Assembly: GCF_000191065.1 (NCBI RefSeq)
Contig: NZ_GL872282.1
Coordinates: 427,167-491,166, forward strand
DNA: 64,000 bases
Origin: Prevotella multiformis DSM 16608
GTDB taxonomy: Bacteria > Bacteroidota > Bacteroidia > Bacteroidales > Bacteroidaceae
Direction of reading: 5' to 3'
Both the position numbers and the translations under genes were made by a program. The notes under the pieces are model-generated. The model was not told where the DNA came from, searched no databases, and saw only the letters and a program-made list of their open reading frames with translations. This document shows, one piece after another, positions 28,281-34,936 of this stretch (within the stretch, counting starts at the first letter, position 1; each line of letters begins with the position of its first letter).

Positions 28281-28778
28281 TTACCTGGAGAGCAGCCACG
28301 CATCGGCATAAGTGGCACGGAGCTGGTTCCGGCTCTGGACGGCAGAGGCCTTGCTGTCGTACGTAGAAGCTACCACGCGATACATATTGTTGCCGGCATT
28401 GTAGGCCACCTGTGCATCGTATCCGGCACTTCTGAGACGCTGCTGCAGACCCTCGGCATTGGCCTTTATGCTGAACGAGCCGACAACAACGCTGTAAGCC
28501 TTCAGGCCTGCGCCATTGACAACCGACACATTCTCGCGGCGGACCGGCTCGTTGTCGTAGTTGTCGACAACAGGCGTCTGGGTGACAGGCTGTGTCTCGA
28601 CCGGCGCTACGACGGGAGTCTCCTGCTGGGCGGCATTGTCGTCATTGTCGGCAGCCGCCTGATGATCCTGCGCCTTTGCCTTCTCGTATGCCTTCTTGTA
28701 TGCGCTCTCGCTGGATTTGCAGCCCGTGAAGGCCATCGCCACACACATCGCAGCACCCAAAACCATAAATTTCTTCAT
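28281..28778 (-). CDS. SPOR-domain lipoprotein
   Basis: A 165-aa predicted lipoprotein: signal peptide with lipobox FTGC, Cys20 acylated; a flexible Gln/Ala/Asp- then Pro/Val/Thr-rich linker (about 35-85); and a C-terminal SPOR domain (about 92-165, starting LKAYSVVVGSFSIKANAEGL). SPOR domains bind denuded glycan strands of peptidoglycan at division sites, so a role in cell-wall remodelling or division is inferred. It heads the SPOR-ruvX-def-TPR operon. Confidence 0.9.
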   Translation of the reverse strand: MKKFMVLGAAMCVAMAFTGCKSSESAYKKAYEKAKAQDHQAAADNDDNAAQQETPVVAPVETQPVTQTPVVDNYDNEPVRRENVSVVNGAGLKAYSVVVGSFSIKANAEGLQQRLRSAGYDAQVAYNAGNNMYRVVASTYDSKASAVQSRNQLRATYADAWLLSR

Positions 28779-28927
28779 AATCCTTTAGTTATTTATTGGT
28801 TATACTTATTGTTCTGCTTTTATCGTGCGAAGTTACGAAATAAGAAGCAGAAGTGAAAAAATAACGCATCTAAAGTTTGTTAAATAAAGAATTTGCAAGT
28901 TTTTTAACACAAAATAGGCCGGTCTGT

Positions 28928-28959
28928 ATTGCCGGTATAAGAAAGTTTGTCTATATTTG
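28928..28959 (+). promoter_or_regulatory. Promoter of the YtxH-holin operon
   Basis: ATTG (28928-28931, 3 of 4 matches) and TATATTTG (28952-28959) with 20 nt between; the first gene starts 48 nt later. Confidence 0.65.
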
Positions 28960-29007
28960 CGATTGAATAGGAACAAACATTACTCACAATAAAAACAACA
29001 ATAGATT

Positions 29008-29223
29008 ATGAAGACATTAGGTTACATCGGCGCGTTTCTCTGTGGCAGCATCACAGGAGCGGCTTTAGGACTTCTGCTGGCTCCGGAAAAGGGAACCGAC
29101 ACACGTACAAAGATTGCTGACGCAGTAGACGACTTCTGCAAGAAGCACGACATCAAGCTCAGCCGCAAGGAAGCTGACGATTTCGTCGAAGACATCAAGG
29201 ATGCGGCTGCTGAAGCCCTCTAA
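29008..29223 (+). CDS. YtxH domain small membrane protein
   Basis: A 71-aa protein with one N-terminal glycine-rich membrane helix (about residues 5-24) followed by APEKGTDTRTKI, the conserved YtxH signature, and an amphipathic charged tail. YtxH proteins are stress-associated small envelope proteins of unknown mechanism. It is first in a tight three-gene operon with a holin-like protein (9-bp gap) and an unknown protein. Confidence 0.88.
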   Translation: MKTLGYIGAFLCGSITGAALGLLLAPEKGTDTRTKIADAVDDFCKKHDIKLSRKEADDFVEDIKDAAAEAL

Positions 29224-29232
29224 CACGCAGAG

Positions 29233-29586
29233 ATGTTCTCCAACGACAGAAACGTAGAGACAATAGCACAGCTCATCGAAGTGCTGAAACATTACATCGG
29301 GCTTCAGTCGGAGTACGTGAAGCTCGATGTAATAGAGAAAGTGGTCCGGCTGCTGACGGTACTGACCGTAGTGGCGGTCTTCTGCATCATTCTCTTCATC
29401 TCGCTCATCTATCTCTCCTTCGCCGCTGCATACGCCCTGCAGCCGCTGGTGGGATCGTTCATCGGGGCCTTTCTCCTTGTCGGCGGCTTTTATCTGCTGA
29501 TGCTCATTGTCTTTGTCACACTGCGGCACAGACTGGTCGAACGCCCTCTGGTAAGGTTCCTGGGGAGTCTCTTCATGTCAAAATAG
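29233..29586 (+). CDS. Holin-like (superfamily III type) membrane protein
   Basis: A 117-aa protein with a short amphipathic N-terminus (IAQLIEVLKHYIGLQSEYVK) and two strongly hydrophobic helices (about 40-63 and 72-96), the layout of the phage_holin_3_6/putative holin-X family. Despite the name, chromosomal members travel with YtxH genes rather than with phage lysis genes, as here. No lysin or phage gene is nearby. Envelope stress role is an inference from context. Confidence 0.8.
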   Translation: MFSNDRNVETIAQLIEVLKHYIGLQSEYVKLDVIEKVVRLLTVLTVVAVFCIILFISLIYLSFAAAYALQPLVGSFIGAFLLVGGFYLLMLIVFVTLRHRLVERPLVRFLGSLFMSK

Positions 29587-29590
29587 GCTT

Positions 29591-29902
29591 ATGACCAACC
29601 AGAATACACACCCTGATTCCGAATACCGTACACTGAACGACATCCGGCTGCGCAAGGCACAGCTGCGTACGGACATCATCAAGGACGGCAAGAGGATTGC
29701 CGGACTCTGGAACGAGCTTGTACACAAGCCGAAAGCCAAGAACACCCCCACGCAACGCTTCTCCGGCGCCGTCAGCACGGGTGCCGGCATCCTGGACGGA
29801 CTGATCTTAGGCTGGAAACTGTACCGGACCTTCGGAGGCAGGCGGTCAGGGAACTTCCTCGGCAAGAACGGATTCAGCCTGTTCAGGAAGAAGAAGGGTT
29901 GA
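29591..29902 (+). CDS. Conserved hypothetical protein of the YtxH-holin operon
   Basis: A 103-aa basic protein with no clear full-length membrane helix; a Gly/Ile/Leu stretch (GAGILDGLILGWKLYRTFGG, about 64-83) could be a short membrane-associated segment. It starts 4 bp after the holin-like gene and ends in RKKKG. I recognise no domain. Its conserved position after YtxH and the holin-like protein suggests a three-protein envelope module. Confidence 0.75.
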   Translation: MTNQNTHPDSEYRTLNDIRLRKAQLRTDIIKDGKRIAGLWNELVHKPKAKNTPTQRFSGAVSTGAGILDGLILGWKLYRTFGGRRSGNFLGKNGFSLFRKKKG

Positions 29903-30187
29903 GCAGGACGGCTGCCGGACCGGCTGACAGAGGGAGACAAGTCCGACAGACGGACGAACAGCATGACCACAAGGAGCAAGGACCGCGAAGCCGACAGAGA
30001 GATGAACAGCCGGCGGCTCTGGAAACAAGGTAAAGAACGACGGCATTCCCCAAATGCCCATGACAGATAAACAGCAGGGACAGCTGTCCCCCGCCTGTCC
30101 GTAAAACAGACCGTTTGCAGACAGACGGGAGAAAGTCGTCCCTGCTCCGGATATTACCCTCACGGTTTTCCTCTATGCCAGAGGTCC

Positions 30188-30264
30188 GGTTCTTCCGTTA
30201 AATGCGCGGACGCTTTTCGTATAGCCTGACGAAAGAACCGAAACTATTCATTAAACAGAAACAT
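30188..30264. repeat. Dispersed repeat copy 1, left part
   Basis: Starts GGTTCTTCCGTTAAATGCGC and aligns with 53514-53590 (GGTCCTCCCGTCAAGTGCGT start), including the shared CTTTTCG(T/C)ATAGCCT core. The copy is interrupted at 30264 by a TIR element and resumes at 31487. Confidence 0.75.
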
Positions 30265-30484
30265 GAGGGTGTGTCAAAATGCAAATACCATTTCGAGAAT
30301 CTTACAGTTTGAAACAATTCATTAAAAATGACCATTTCCGTACTCGATTCTGAGTAAAGAAATGGTCTTTTCTTTGCTTTTAGGAAAGCCTGGTTCTTCC
30401 GTTTTTCGGGTTGATAAGGTTGGTGATCATCCTACATCGACGGTCTCATCCTTTAATTCCAATAACAGCGGATTGAAGTATTCA

Positions 30485-30574
30485 TTATCCTATTCCATAC
30501 CCTTTTCTCTTTAGGATCTTTATTCTGTTGTTTGTTCCTTCTAACACTGCATTGGTAACGTGATGCCCAAGATG
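30485..30574 (-). pseudogene. ISL3-family transposase, C-terminal fragment
   Basis: Reading the minus strand, about 30 codons end with TNAVLEGTNNRIKILKRKG, then YGIG and a stop. The pattern N-x(3)-EG-x-NN-(R/K)-IK-x-(L/I)-KR-x-x-(Y/F)-G is the conserved end of ISL3 transposases, covering the last acidic catalytic residue region. The frame is closed upstream at 30575-30577 by a stop, and the rest of the transposase is missing. It lies just inside the left terminal repeat, where the 3' end of such a gene would be. Confidence 0.65.
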
Positions 30575-31108
30575 TCACCAACTACACCAGAGGAGATGTT
30601 GAGGAAAGAGCGTGAAATGATGCAAGAGCTGCTTTTGTCTATGCCAGAACAAATGATTGACGGGGTAACAAAACGATTGTATGAACCCCAAACAAAAGAA
30701 AGCAAAGCAATGAAAGTAAGATTGAGTAGTACTGATATTCTGGAGATTGGTCACTTATCAACCTGAAAAACGGAAGAACCGAGAAAATGATGTCCCTTGC
30801 CAGGTTACTGTCTCCAGCCCCTATGGAAAATGACTGCGAACCGGCCGTCAACATACATTGATACTATGTGAAATACCCTGCTGATAAAGTGTTTAAATAA
30901 CTTTGCAAGTGGAAATAGAGCTGAATAGCAAAAGTGGAAACTTTAGCAATATAAGACATTGACATTTGTTAGTCCCAACATCACCACACAGAACATTCCT
31001 TTTACAAGATGGTGACAGGAAACGATAAAAGCCCTCGACAATACTATGGTACCGGAAGTTGTCCTCGAACTGTTCAAGGCAATAGAGGTGGAGATTTTCG
31101 AGGATGAA

Positions 31109-31140
31109 CTTGCGTTGTTCCTAATAAACATTTATATTTG
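31109..31140 (+). promoter_or_regulatory. Promoter of the 53-aa membrane peptide gene
   Basis: CTTG (31109-31112, 3 of 4) and TATATTTG (31133-31140) separated by 20 nt. Confidence 0.65.
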
Positions 31141-31162
31141 CATTAAAATAAACATTAGATTT

Positions 31163-31324
31163 ATGGAACTGATACAAGGCATATCTTTTATTATAGCACT
31201 CGTTCTCATGCCGATTTTATGCAGAGGGCATGGTCTCGTCATTAAATTACTTTACCTCGTCTGCATGACGTTGCTGACCCCGATATTCGGATATCCAGTC
31301 TACCGGTACATCATGAGTCACTAA
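31163..31324 (+). CDS. Small two-helix membrane protein (53 aa)
   Basis: Fifty-three codons from an ATG 22 nt downstream of a good promoter. Two hydrophobic helices (about residues 5-20 and 27-44) are separated by a short basic loop, CRGHG, and the protein ends YRYIMSH. The frame is open further upstream, but only the 31163 start lies after the promoter. It sits inside the decayed ISL3-like element, as cargo or as a resident gene caught between repeats. Function unknown; it could be a small envelope or toxin-like peptide, but nothing shows toxicity. Confidence 0.6.
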   Translation: MELIQGISFIIALVLMPILCRGHGLVIKLLYLVCMTLLTPIFGYPVYRYIMSH

Positions 31325-31486
31325 AAGGATGTCCTTTCGTTCATGACCGTCTGTTACTAAAGTTTTATTATCATCCGCCGATACAAAGACCTTCCGCAAC
31401 TTATCAACCCGAAAAGCGGAAGAACCGGAAACCTGCTTATAGTTTGAAAGTTGTCAGGTTATTAATTTGCATTTTGACACACCCTC

Positions 31487-31863
31487 GTCTATTCTATTAT
31501 CCTCCTCCGATAAAAAAGCCTTTTCAACTTAATACGCTGAAATACAGATAAGATTTTGAAAAGTCATTACATAATTTCAAACAGATCATCTGCAAATAAA
31601 AAGAATACGTACAAAAAGCAGGTTTGTAACCAGCAGTAAACCAATTGGTTGTCAAGTCGTTCGTAAAAGGTGCTTGATTGGACTTCAAAAGGGCGTTGGT
31701 AACATGCTAAGAGAGCACCCCTTGCAGGTCAATCAGGCATCTTTTAGAAGCCAGAAGAGCACGTGTCGGCTTTGATTGCATGAAAACAGTTTACAAACAC
31801 CGATGATATGGGAATAAGTTGTTTGTAGAAGACGGAAAGACAGGCTGATGGCCAGGCATCGTA
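31487..31863. repeat. Dispersed repeat copy 1, right part
   Basis: Aligns along its length with about 53610-53985: shared blocks include GAAAAGTCATTACATAATTT, GATTGGACTTCAAAAGGGCG, CATGAAAACAGTTTACAAA and TAGAAGACGGAAAGAC. Similarity is about 80% by eye. The right-hand 130 bp present in copy 2, including its CGGAAGAACC end, are not recognisable here, so this copy is truncated. Confidence 0.8.
31665..31745. repeat. GGTGCCTGATTG-family hairpin within dispersed repeat copy 1
   Basis: AAAAGGTGCTTGATTG (31665-31680) pairs with CAATCAGGCATCTTTT (31730-31745); the loop contains GGGCGTTGGTAA. Same architecture as 53790-53865 and 41593-41665. Confidence 0.75.
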
Positions 31864-31886
31864 TCAATAAACCCGCCGGACCGTCT

Positions 31887-31974
31887 CCTGTCGATGTGCC
31901 GATGCTCCGCACCAGGTGTGTCGAGGCTGAGCACCAGGCGTGCGGAGGGTAAACACCCAATGTGCGGAAGGCAA
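31887..31974. repeat. Degenerate 22-nt tandem repeat, four units
   Basis: Units begin at 31887, 31909, 31931 and 31953; units 2-4 share the pattern (G/A)CACC(A/C)...TG(T/C)G(G/T)...A. Lies between the dispersed repeat and trmO. Confidence 0.6.
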
Positions 31975-32089
31975 ACACGCTGACAACCTGTCCCCGGGAG
32001 CGGAGAGGAAACCTGACAGGACTCTGAAAAGCGAGAGCGGACGGCTGACACACAGAAGGTACGCCTCACCTCTCTTCACCCTCCCGGCC

Positions 32090-32752
32090 TCATCTTACCC
32101 CGACAACCTCCAGCACGCCGTCCTCCACCCTGAACCGCACCTCTTTGCCGCCGAACGGCATGCCATAGATACGGCCGGCATCGTGCTGGTACTGCGGCCG
32201 CGGGTCCTGGGCAAGCACCTCTTTCAGGGCTGCAAGCTCCTCCGCACCGAACAGCCTTGCCATCTCATCGGGAACAGTCACAGACAGGAGCTGCCATGCC
32301 TTCTTGTCCGTAAAACCGCCTTTGGCTTCCGGATGGCTGTCAACGTAAGGGATGTAAGGCTTCACATCGTAGACGGGTGTCCCGTCCATCAGGTCGGCAC
32401 CGGCGACCTCTATCTCTCCGTCCATGATCCGCCGGATGCGGACAGACGACAGGCCGAGCCCGTTCGGGCGGAAAGGCGACCGTGTGGCAAACACGCCCAG
32501 CCGCACATTGCCGCCCAGACGGGGAGGACGTACCGTGAGCTGCACGCCATCGGAGGATCGGTTGGCCGAGAAGCCCCAGACCAGCCAGAGATAATCGAAG
32601 CCTTCCAGCCCGCGCAGTGCCTCTTCACGCCGGTAGGGAGGTTCAAAGACTATCCTGCCGACAAGGCTGCCGGCCAGTCCGCTCTGCCGTGGGATGCCGA
32701 ACTTCGAGGTCAGCGGAGAGCGGAAAAAGGCAATGGGTTTGATTTCTTTCAT
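32090..32752 (-). CDS. trmO: tRNA N6-threonylcarbamoyladenosine methyltransferase TrmO
   Basis: A 220-aa TsaA/YaeB-like beta-barrel SAM methyltransferase that adds a methyl group to t6A37 in tRNA-Thr. Diagnostic segments are FRSPLTSKFGIPRQSG near the N-terminus, GFSAN, RPPRLGGNVRLGVFATRSPF with RPNGLGLS after it, and DLMDGTPVYDVKPYIPYVDS. The start at 32752 leaves MKEIKPIAF; a -7 box lies only 5 nt upstream, suggesting a leaderless or near-leaderless mRNA. It is divergent from the OPT transporter gene. Confidence 0.93.
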   Translation of the reverse strand: MKEIKPIAFFRSPLTSKFGIPRQSGLAGSLVGRIVFEPPYRREEALRGLEGFDYLWLVWGFSANRSSDGVQLTVRPPRLGGNVRLGVFATRSPFRPNGLGLSSVRIRRIMDGEIEVAGADLMDGTPVYDVKPYIPYVDSHPEAKGGFTDKKAWQLLSVTVPDEMARLFGAEELAALKEVLAQDPRPQYQHDAGRIYGMPFGGKEVRFRVEDGVLEVVGVR

Positions 32753-32757
32753 GCTGA

Positions 32758-32765
32758 CAAAGGTA
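32758..32765 (-). promoter_or_regulatory. trmO promoter -7 box
   Basis: TACCTTTG on the minus strand, ending 5 nt before the ATG. Confidence 0.5.
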
Positions 32766-32806
32766 ATATTTTGCTGTGAACTGATACAGGATAAACGAAT
32801 TTTATT

Positions 32807-32814
32807 TATCTTTG
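32807..32814 (+). promoter_or_regulatory. OPT transporter promoter -7 box
   Basis: TATCTTTG, 24 nt before the ATG at 32839; no good -33 at the usual distance. Confidence 0.6.
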
Positions 32815-32838
32815 CAAGCAAATAATACTATTCAGACA

Positions 32839-34827
32839 ATGGAAAATAAAGCGAACCAGAACATTGAACTGCCTGAAAACGCCTTCAGGGAGCTGAAAGA
32901 CGGCGAGACATACGAACCGGTCATGTCGCCGCAGAAGACCTACCGGGAGGTGAGTCCGTGGTCGGTCACGTGGGGAATCCTCATGGCCGTGCTCTTCTCG
33001 GCAGCCGCCGCCTACCTCGGACTGAAGGTGGGGCAGGTGTTTGAGGCTGCCATACCGATCGCCATCATCGCCATCGGCCTGTCGTCCGCCACGAAGCGGA
33101 AGAACGCATTGGGCGAGAACGTCATCATCCAGAGCATCGGTGCCTGCTCGGGTGCCGTCGTGGCAGGCGGCATCTTCGTCATGCCGGCCATCTATATGCT
33201 CGACCTGCAGGCCGACTTCTTCAAGATTTTCATTGCCGCCGCACTGGGCGGTGTGCTGGGCATTCTCTTTCTGATTCCTTTCCGCAAATACTTCGTCAAG
33301 GACCAGCACGGCAGATATCCTTTCCCCGAGGCCACGGCAACGACACAGGTGCTCGTGAGCGGCGAGAGGGGCGGAAGCCAGGCGAAGCCGCTGCTCATGG
33401 CGGGCCTGGTGGGCGGTCTCTACGACTTCGCCGTGGCGACCTTCGGCTGGTGGAACGAGAACGTGACCAGCCGCATGATCGGCTTCGGCGAAACGGTTGC
33501 CGACAAGGCGAAGCTCGTCTTCAAGGTGAATACAGGTGCCGCCGTCCTCGGACTGGGTTACATCATCGGGCTGAAATACGCCTTCATCATCTGCATGGGT
33601 TCGCTTACCGTCTGGTGGCTCATCGTGCCGGGCATGGCTCTCGTCTTCCCCGACACCGTACTGAACCAGTGGGATCCGTCCGTCACGACAGCCGTCGGAC
33701 AGATGGCGCCGGAAGCCATCTTCAAGGCCTATGCACGCTCCATCGGCATCGGCGGCATCGCCATGTCGGGCATCATCGGCATCGTGAAGTCGTGGGGCAT
33801 CATCAAGGGCGCCGTCGGACTGGCGGCCCGTGAGATGAAAGGGAAAGGCAGCGGACAGGACGAAGTCATCCGCACGCAGCGCGACATCTCGTTCAAGATC
33901 ATCGCCTTCGGGAGCATCGCCACGCTTATCGTGACCTTCCTCTTCTTCTATCTGGGCGTGATGGACTTCAATCTCCTCCATGCCGTCGTGGGCATTCTCC
34001 TTGTGGCCGTCATCGCCTTCCTCTTCACTACGGTGGCCGCCAACGCCATTGCCATCGTGGGCAGCAACCCGGTATCGGGCATGACGCTCATGACGCTGAT
34101 TCTTGCTTCCGTCGTCATGGTGGCCGTAGGACTGAAAGGCAACGCCGGAATGCTGGCGGCCCTGCTGATGGGCGGCGTGGTCTGCACGGCACTGTCGATG
34201 GCAGGCTCGTTCATCACCGACCTGAAGATCGGCTACTGGCTCGGGACGACACCGAAGAAGCAGGAGACCTGGAAGTTCCTCGGCACGGTCATCTCTGCAG
34301 CGACGGTCGCCGGCGTGATGATTGTCCTCGACAAGACCTACGGCTTCAACTCGGGCAAGCTCGCCGCTCCGCAGGCCAATGCGATGGCGGCAGTCATCAA
34401 GCCGCTGATGAGCGGACAGGGCGCGCCGTGGGTGCTCTACGGCATCGGCGCTGTCATCGCCCTCGTGCTCGACCGCTGCAAAGTGCCGGCCCTGGCGTTT
34501 TCCCTGGGTATGTTCATTCCGCTGGAACTGAACATTCCGCTGCTGGTAGGCGGTGCGGTGAACTGGTACGTGACCACCCGCTCCAAGGACGAGGCCATCA
34601 ACAAGGCGCGCGGCGACAAGGGTACGCTGCTGGCCTCGGGCTTCATTGCCGGCGGTGCGCTGATGGGTGTCGTCTCTGCGCTGCTGAAGTTCGGCGGCAT
34701 CGAGTGTGATTATTCCGCCTGGTGGGAAAACCACCTCTCCGAGCTGCTTTCGCTCGTGGCATACGCCGCATTGATTCTCTTTTTCATCCTGGCCACCCGG
34801 CCGGACAAGAGAGAGAAGGCCGCATAA
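32839..34827 (+). CDS. OPT family oligopeptide transporter
   Basis: A 662-aa inner-membrane protein with about 14-16 helices and OPT-superfamily features: SPWSVTWGILMAVLFSAAAA at the first helix, YLGLKVGQVFEAAIP, a YPFPEATATTQVL loop and a conserved IVGSNPVSGMT segment. OPT members import small peptides or metal chelates with protons; the substrate here is not inferable. I start at 32839 (MENKANQ) because the -7 box overlaps the nine extra upstream codons. It is convergent with trpB2 and ends at a strong hairpin. Confidence 0.93.
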   Translation: MENKANQNIELPENAFRELKDGETYEPVMSPQKTYREVSPWSVTWGILMAVLFSAAAAYLGLKVGQVFEAAIPIAIIAIGLSSATKRKNALGENVIIQSIGACSGAVVAGGIFVMPAIYMLDLQADFFKIFIAAALGGVLGILFLIPFRKYFVKDQHGRYPFPEATATTQVLVSGERGGSQAKPLLMAGLVGGLYDFAVATFGWWNENVTSRMIGFGETVADKAKLVFKVNTGAAVLGLGYIIGLKYAFIICMGSLTVWWLIVPGMALVFPDTVLNQWDPSVTTAVGQMAPEAIFKAYARSIGIGGIAMSGIIGIVKSWGIIKGAVGLAAREMKGKGSGQDEVIRTQRDISFKIIAFGSIATLIVTFLFFYLGVMDFNLLHAVVGILLVAVIAFLFTTVAANAIAIVGSNPVSGMTLMTLILASVVMVAVGLKGNAGMLAALLMGGVVCTALSMAGSFITDLKIGYWLGTTPKKQETWKFLGTVISAATVAGVMIVLDKTYGFNSGKLAAPQANAMAAVIKPLMSGQGAPWVLYGIGAVIALVLDRCKVPALAFSLGMFIPLELNIPLLVGGAVNWYVTTRSKDEAINKARGDKGTLLASGFIAGGALMGVVSALLKFGGIECDYSAWWENHLSELLSLVAYAALILFFILATRPDKREKAA

Positions 34828-34830
34828 GAA

Positions 34831-34889
34831 ACAGAAGCCCCCCGCCTCTCCGTATAGCTGTGTGCTGCGGAAAGGCGGGGGGCTTCTGT
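34831..34889. terminator. Bidirectional terminator between OPT gene and trpB2
   Basis: ACAGAAGCCCCCCGCCT pairs with AGGCGGGGGGCTTCTGT, a 17-bp GC-rich stem, between convergent genes. Confidence 0.85.
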
Positions 34890-34936
34890 CTTTGGGCTGA
34901 CTGTCAGGTTCTGCCTGGCAGATTCTGCGGGGTGTG

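Larger units (their letters stand above)
30392..31426. mobile_element. Decayed ISL3-like insertion sequence with cargo
   Basis: Left terminal repeat 30392-30418 (GGTTCTTCCGTTTTTCGGGT...) and right repeat 31400-31426 are 27 nt with near-perfect complementarity. A second inverted copy at 30754-30780 gives an alternative 389-bp unit. The flanks GAAAGCCT (30384-30391) and GGAAACCT (31427-31434) could be a degenerate 8-bp target duplication. A transposase C-terminal fragment lies next to the left end. The interior is AT-richer than the surroundings and holds a small membrane-peptide gene. Confidence 0.65.
30265..31486. mobile_element. Small element with 22-bp perfect terminal inverted repeats
   Basis: The left end (30265-30286) begins GAGGGTGTGTCAAAATGCAA and the right end (31465-31486) is its exact 22-nt reverse complement. 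Excluding the ISL3-like insert at 30392-31426, the element is about 187 bp and has no coding capacity, so it looks like a MITE or a deletion derivative. It splits dispersed repeat copy 1. I see no clear target-site duplication and cannot assign the parent family. Confidence 0.75.

Noticed and set aside
29233..29586. Prophage remnant suggested by the holin-like gene
   Set aside because: No phage structural, lysin or integrase genes are nearby; the YtxH association is typical of chromosomal members.
30560..30766. 68-codon plus-strand frame with a charged N-terminus inside the ISL3-like relic
   Set aside because: It overlaps the transposase fragment on the other strand, ends in the terminal repeat and has no promoter; it may be part of the relic but is not supportable as a gene.
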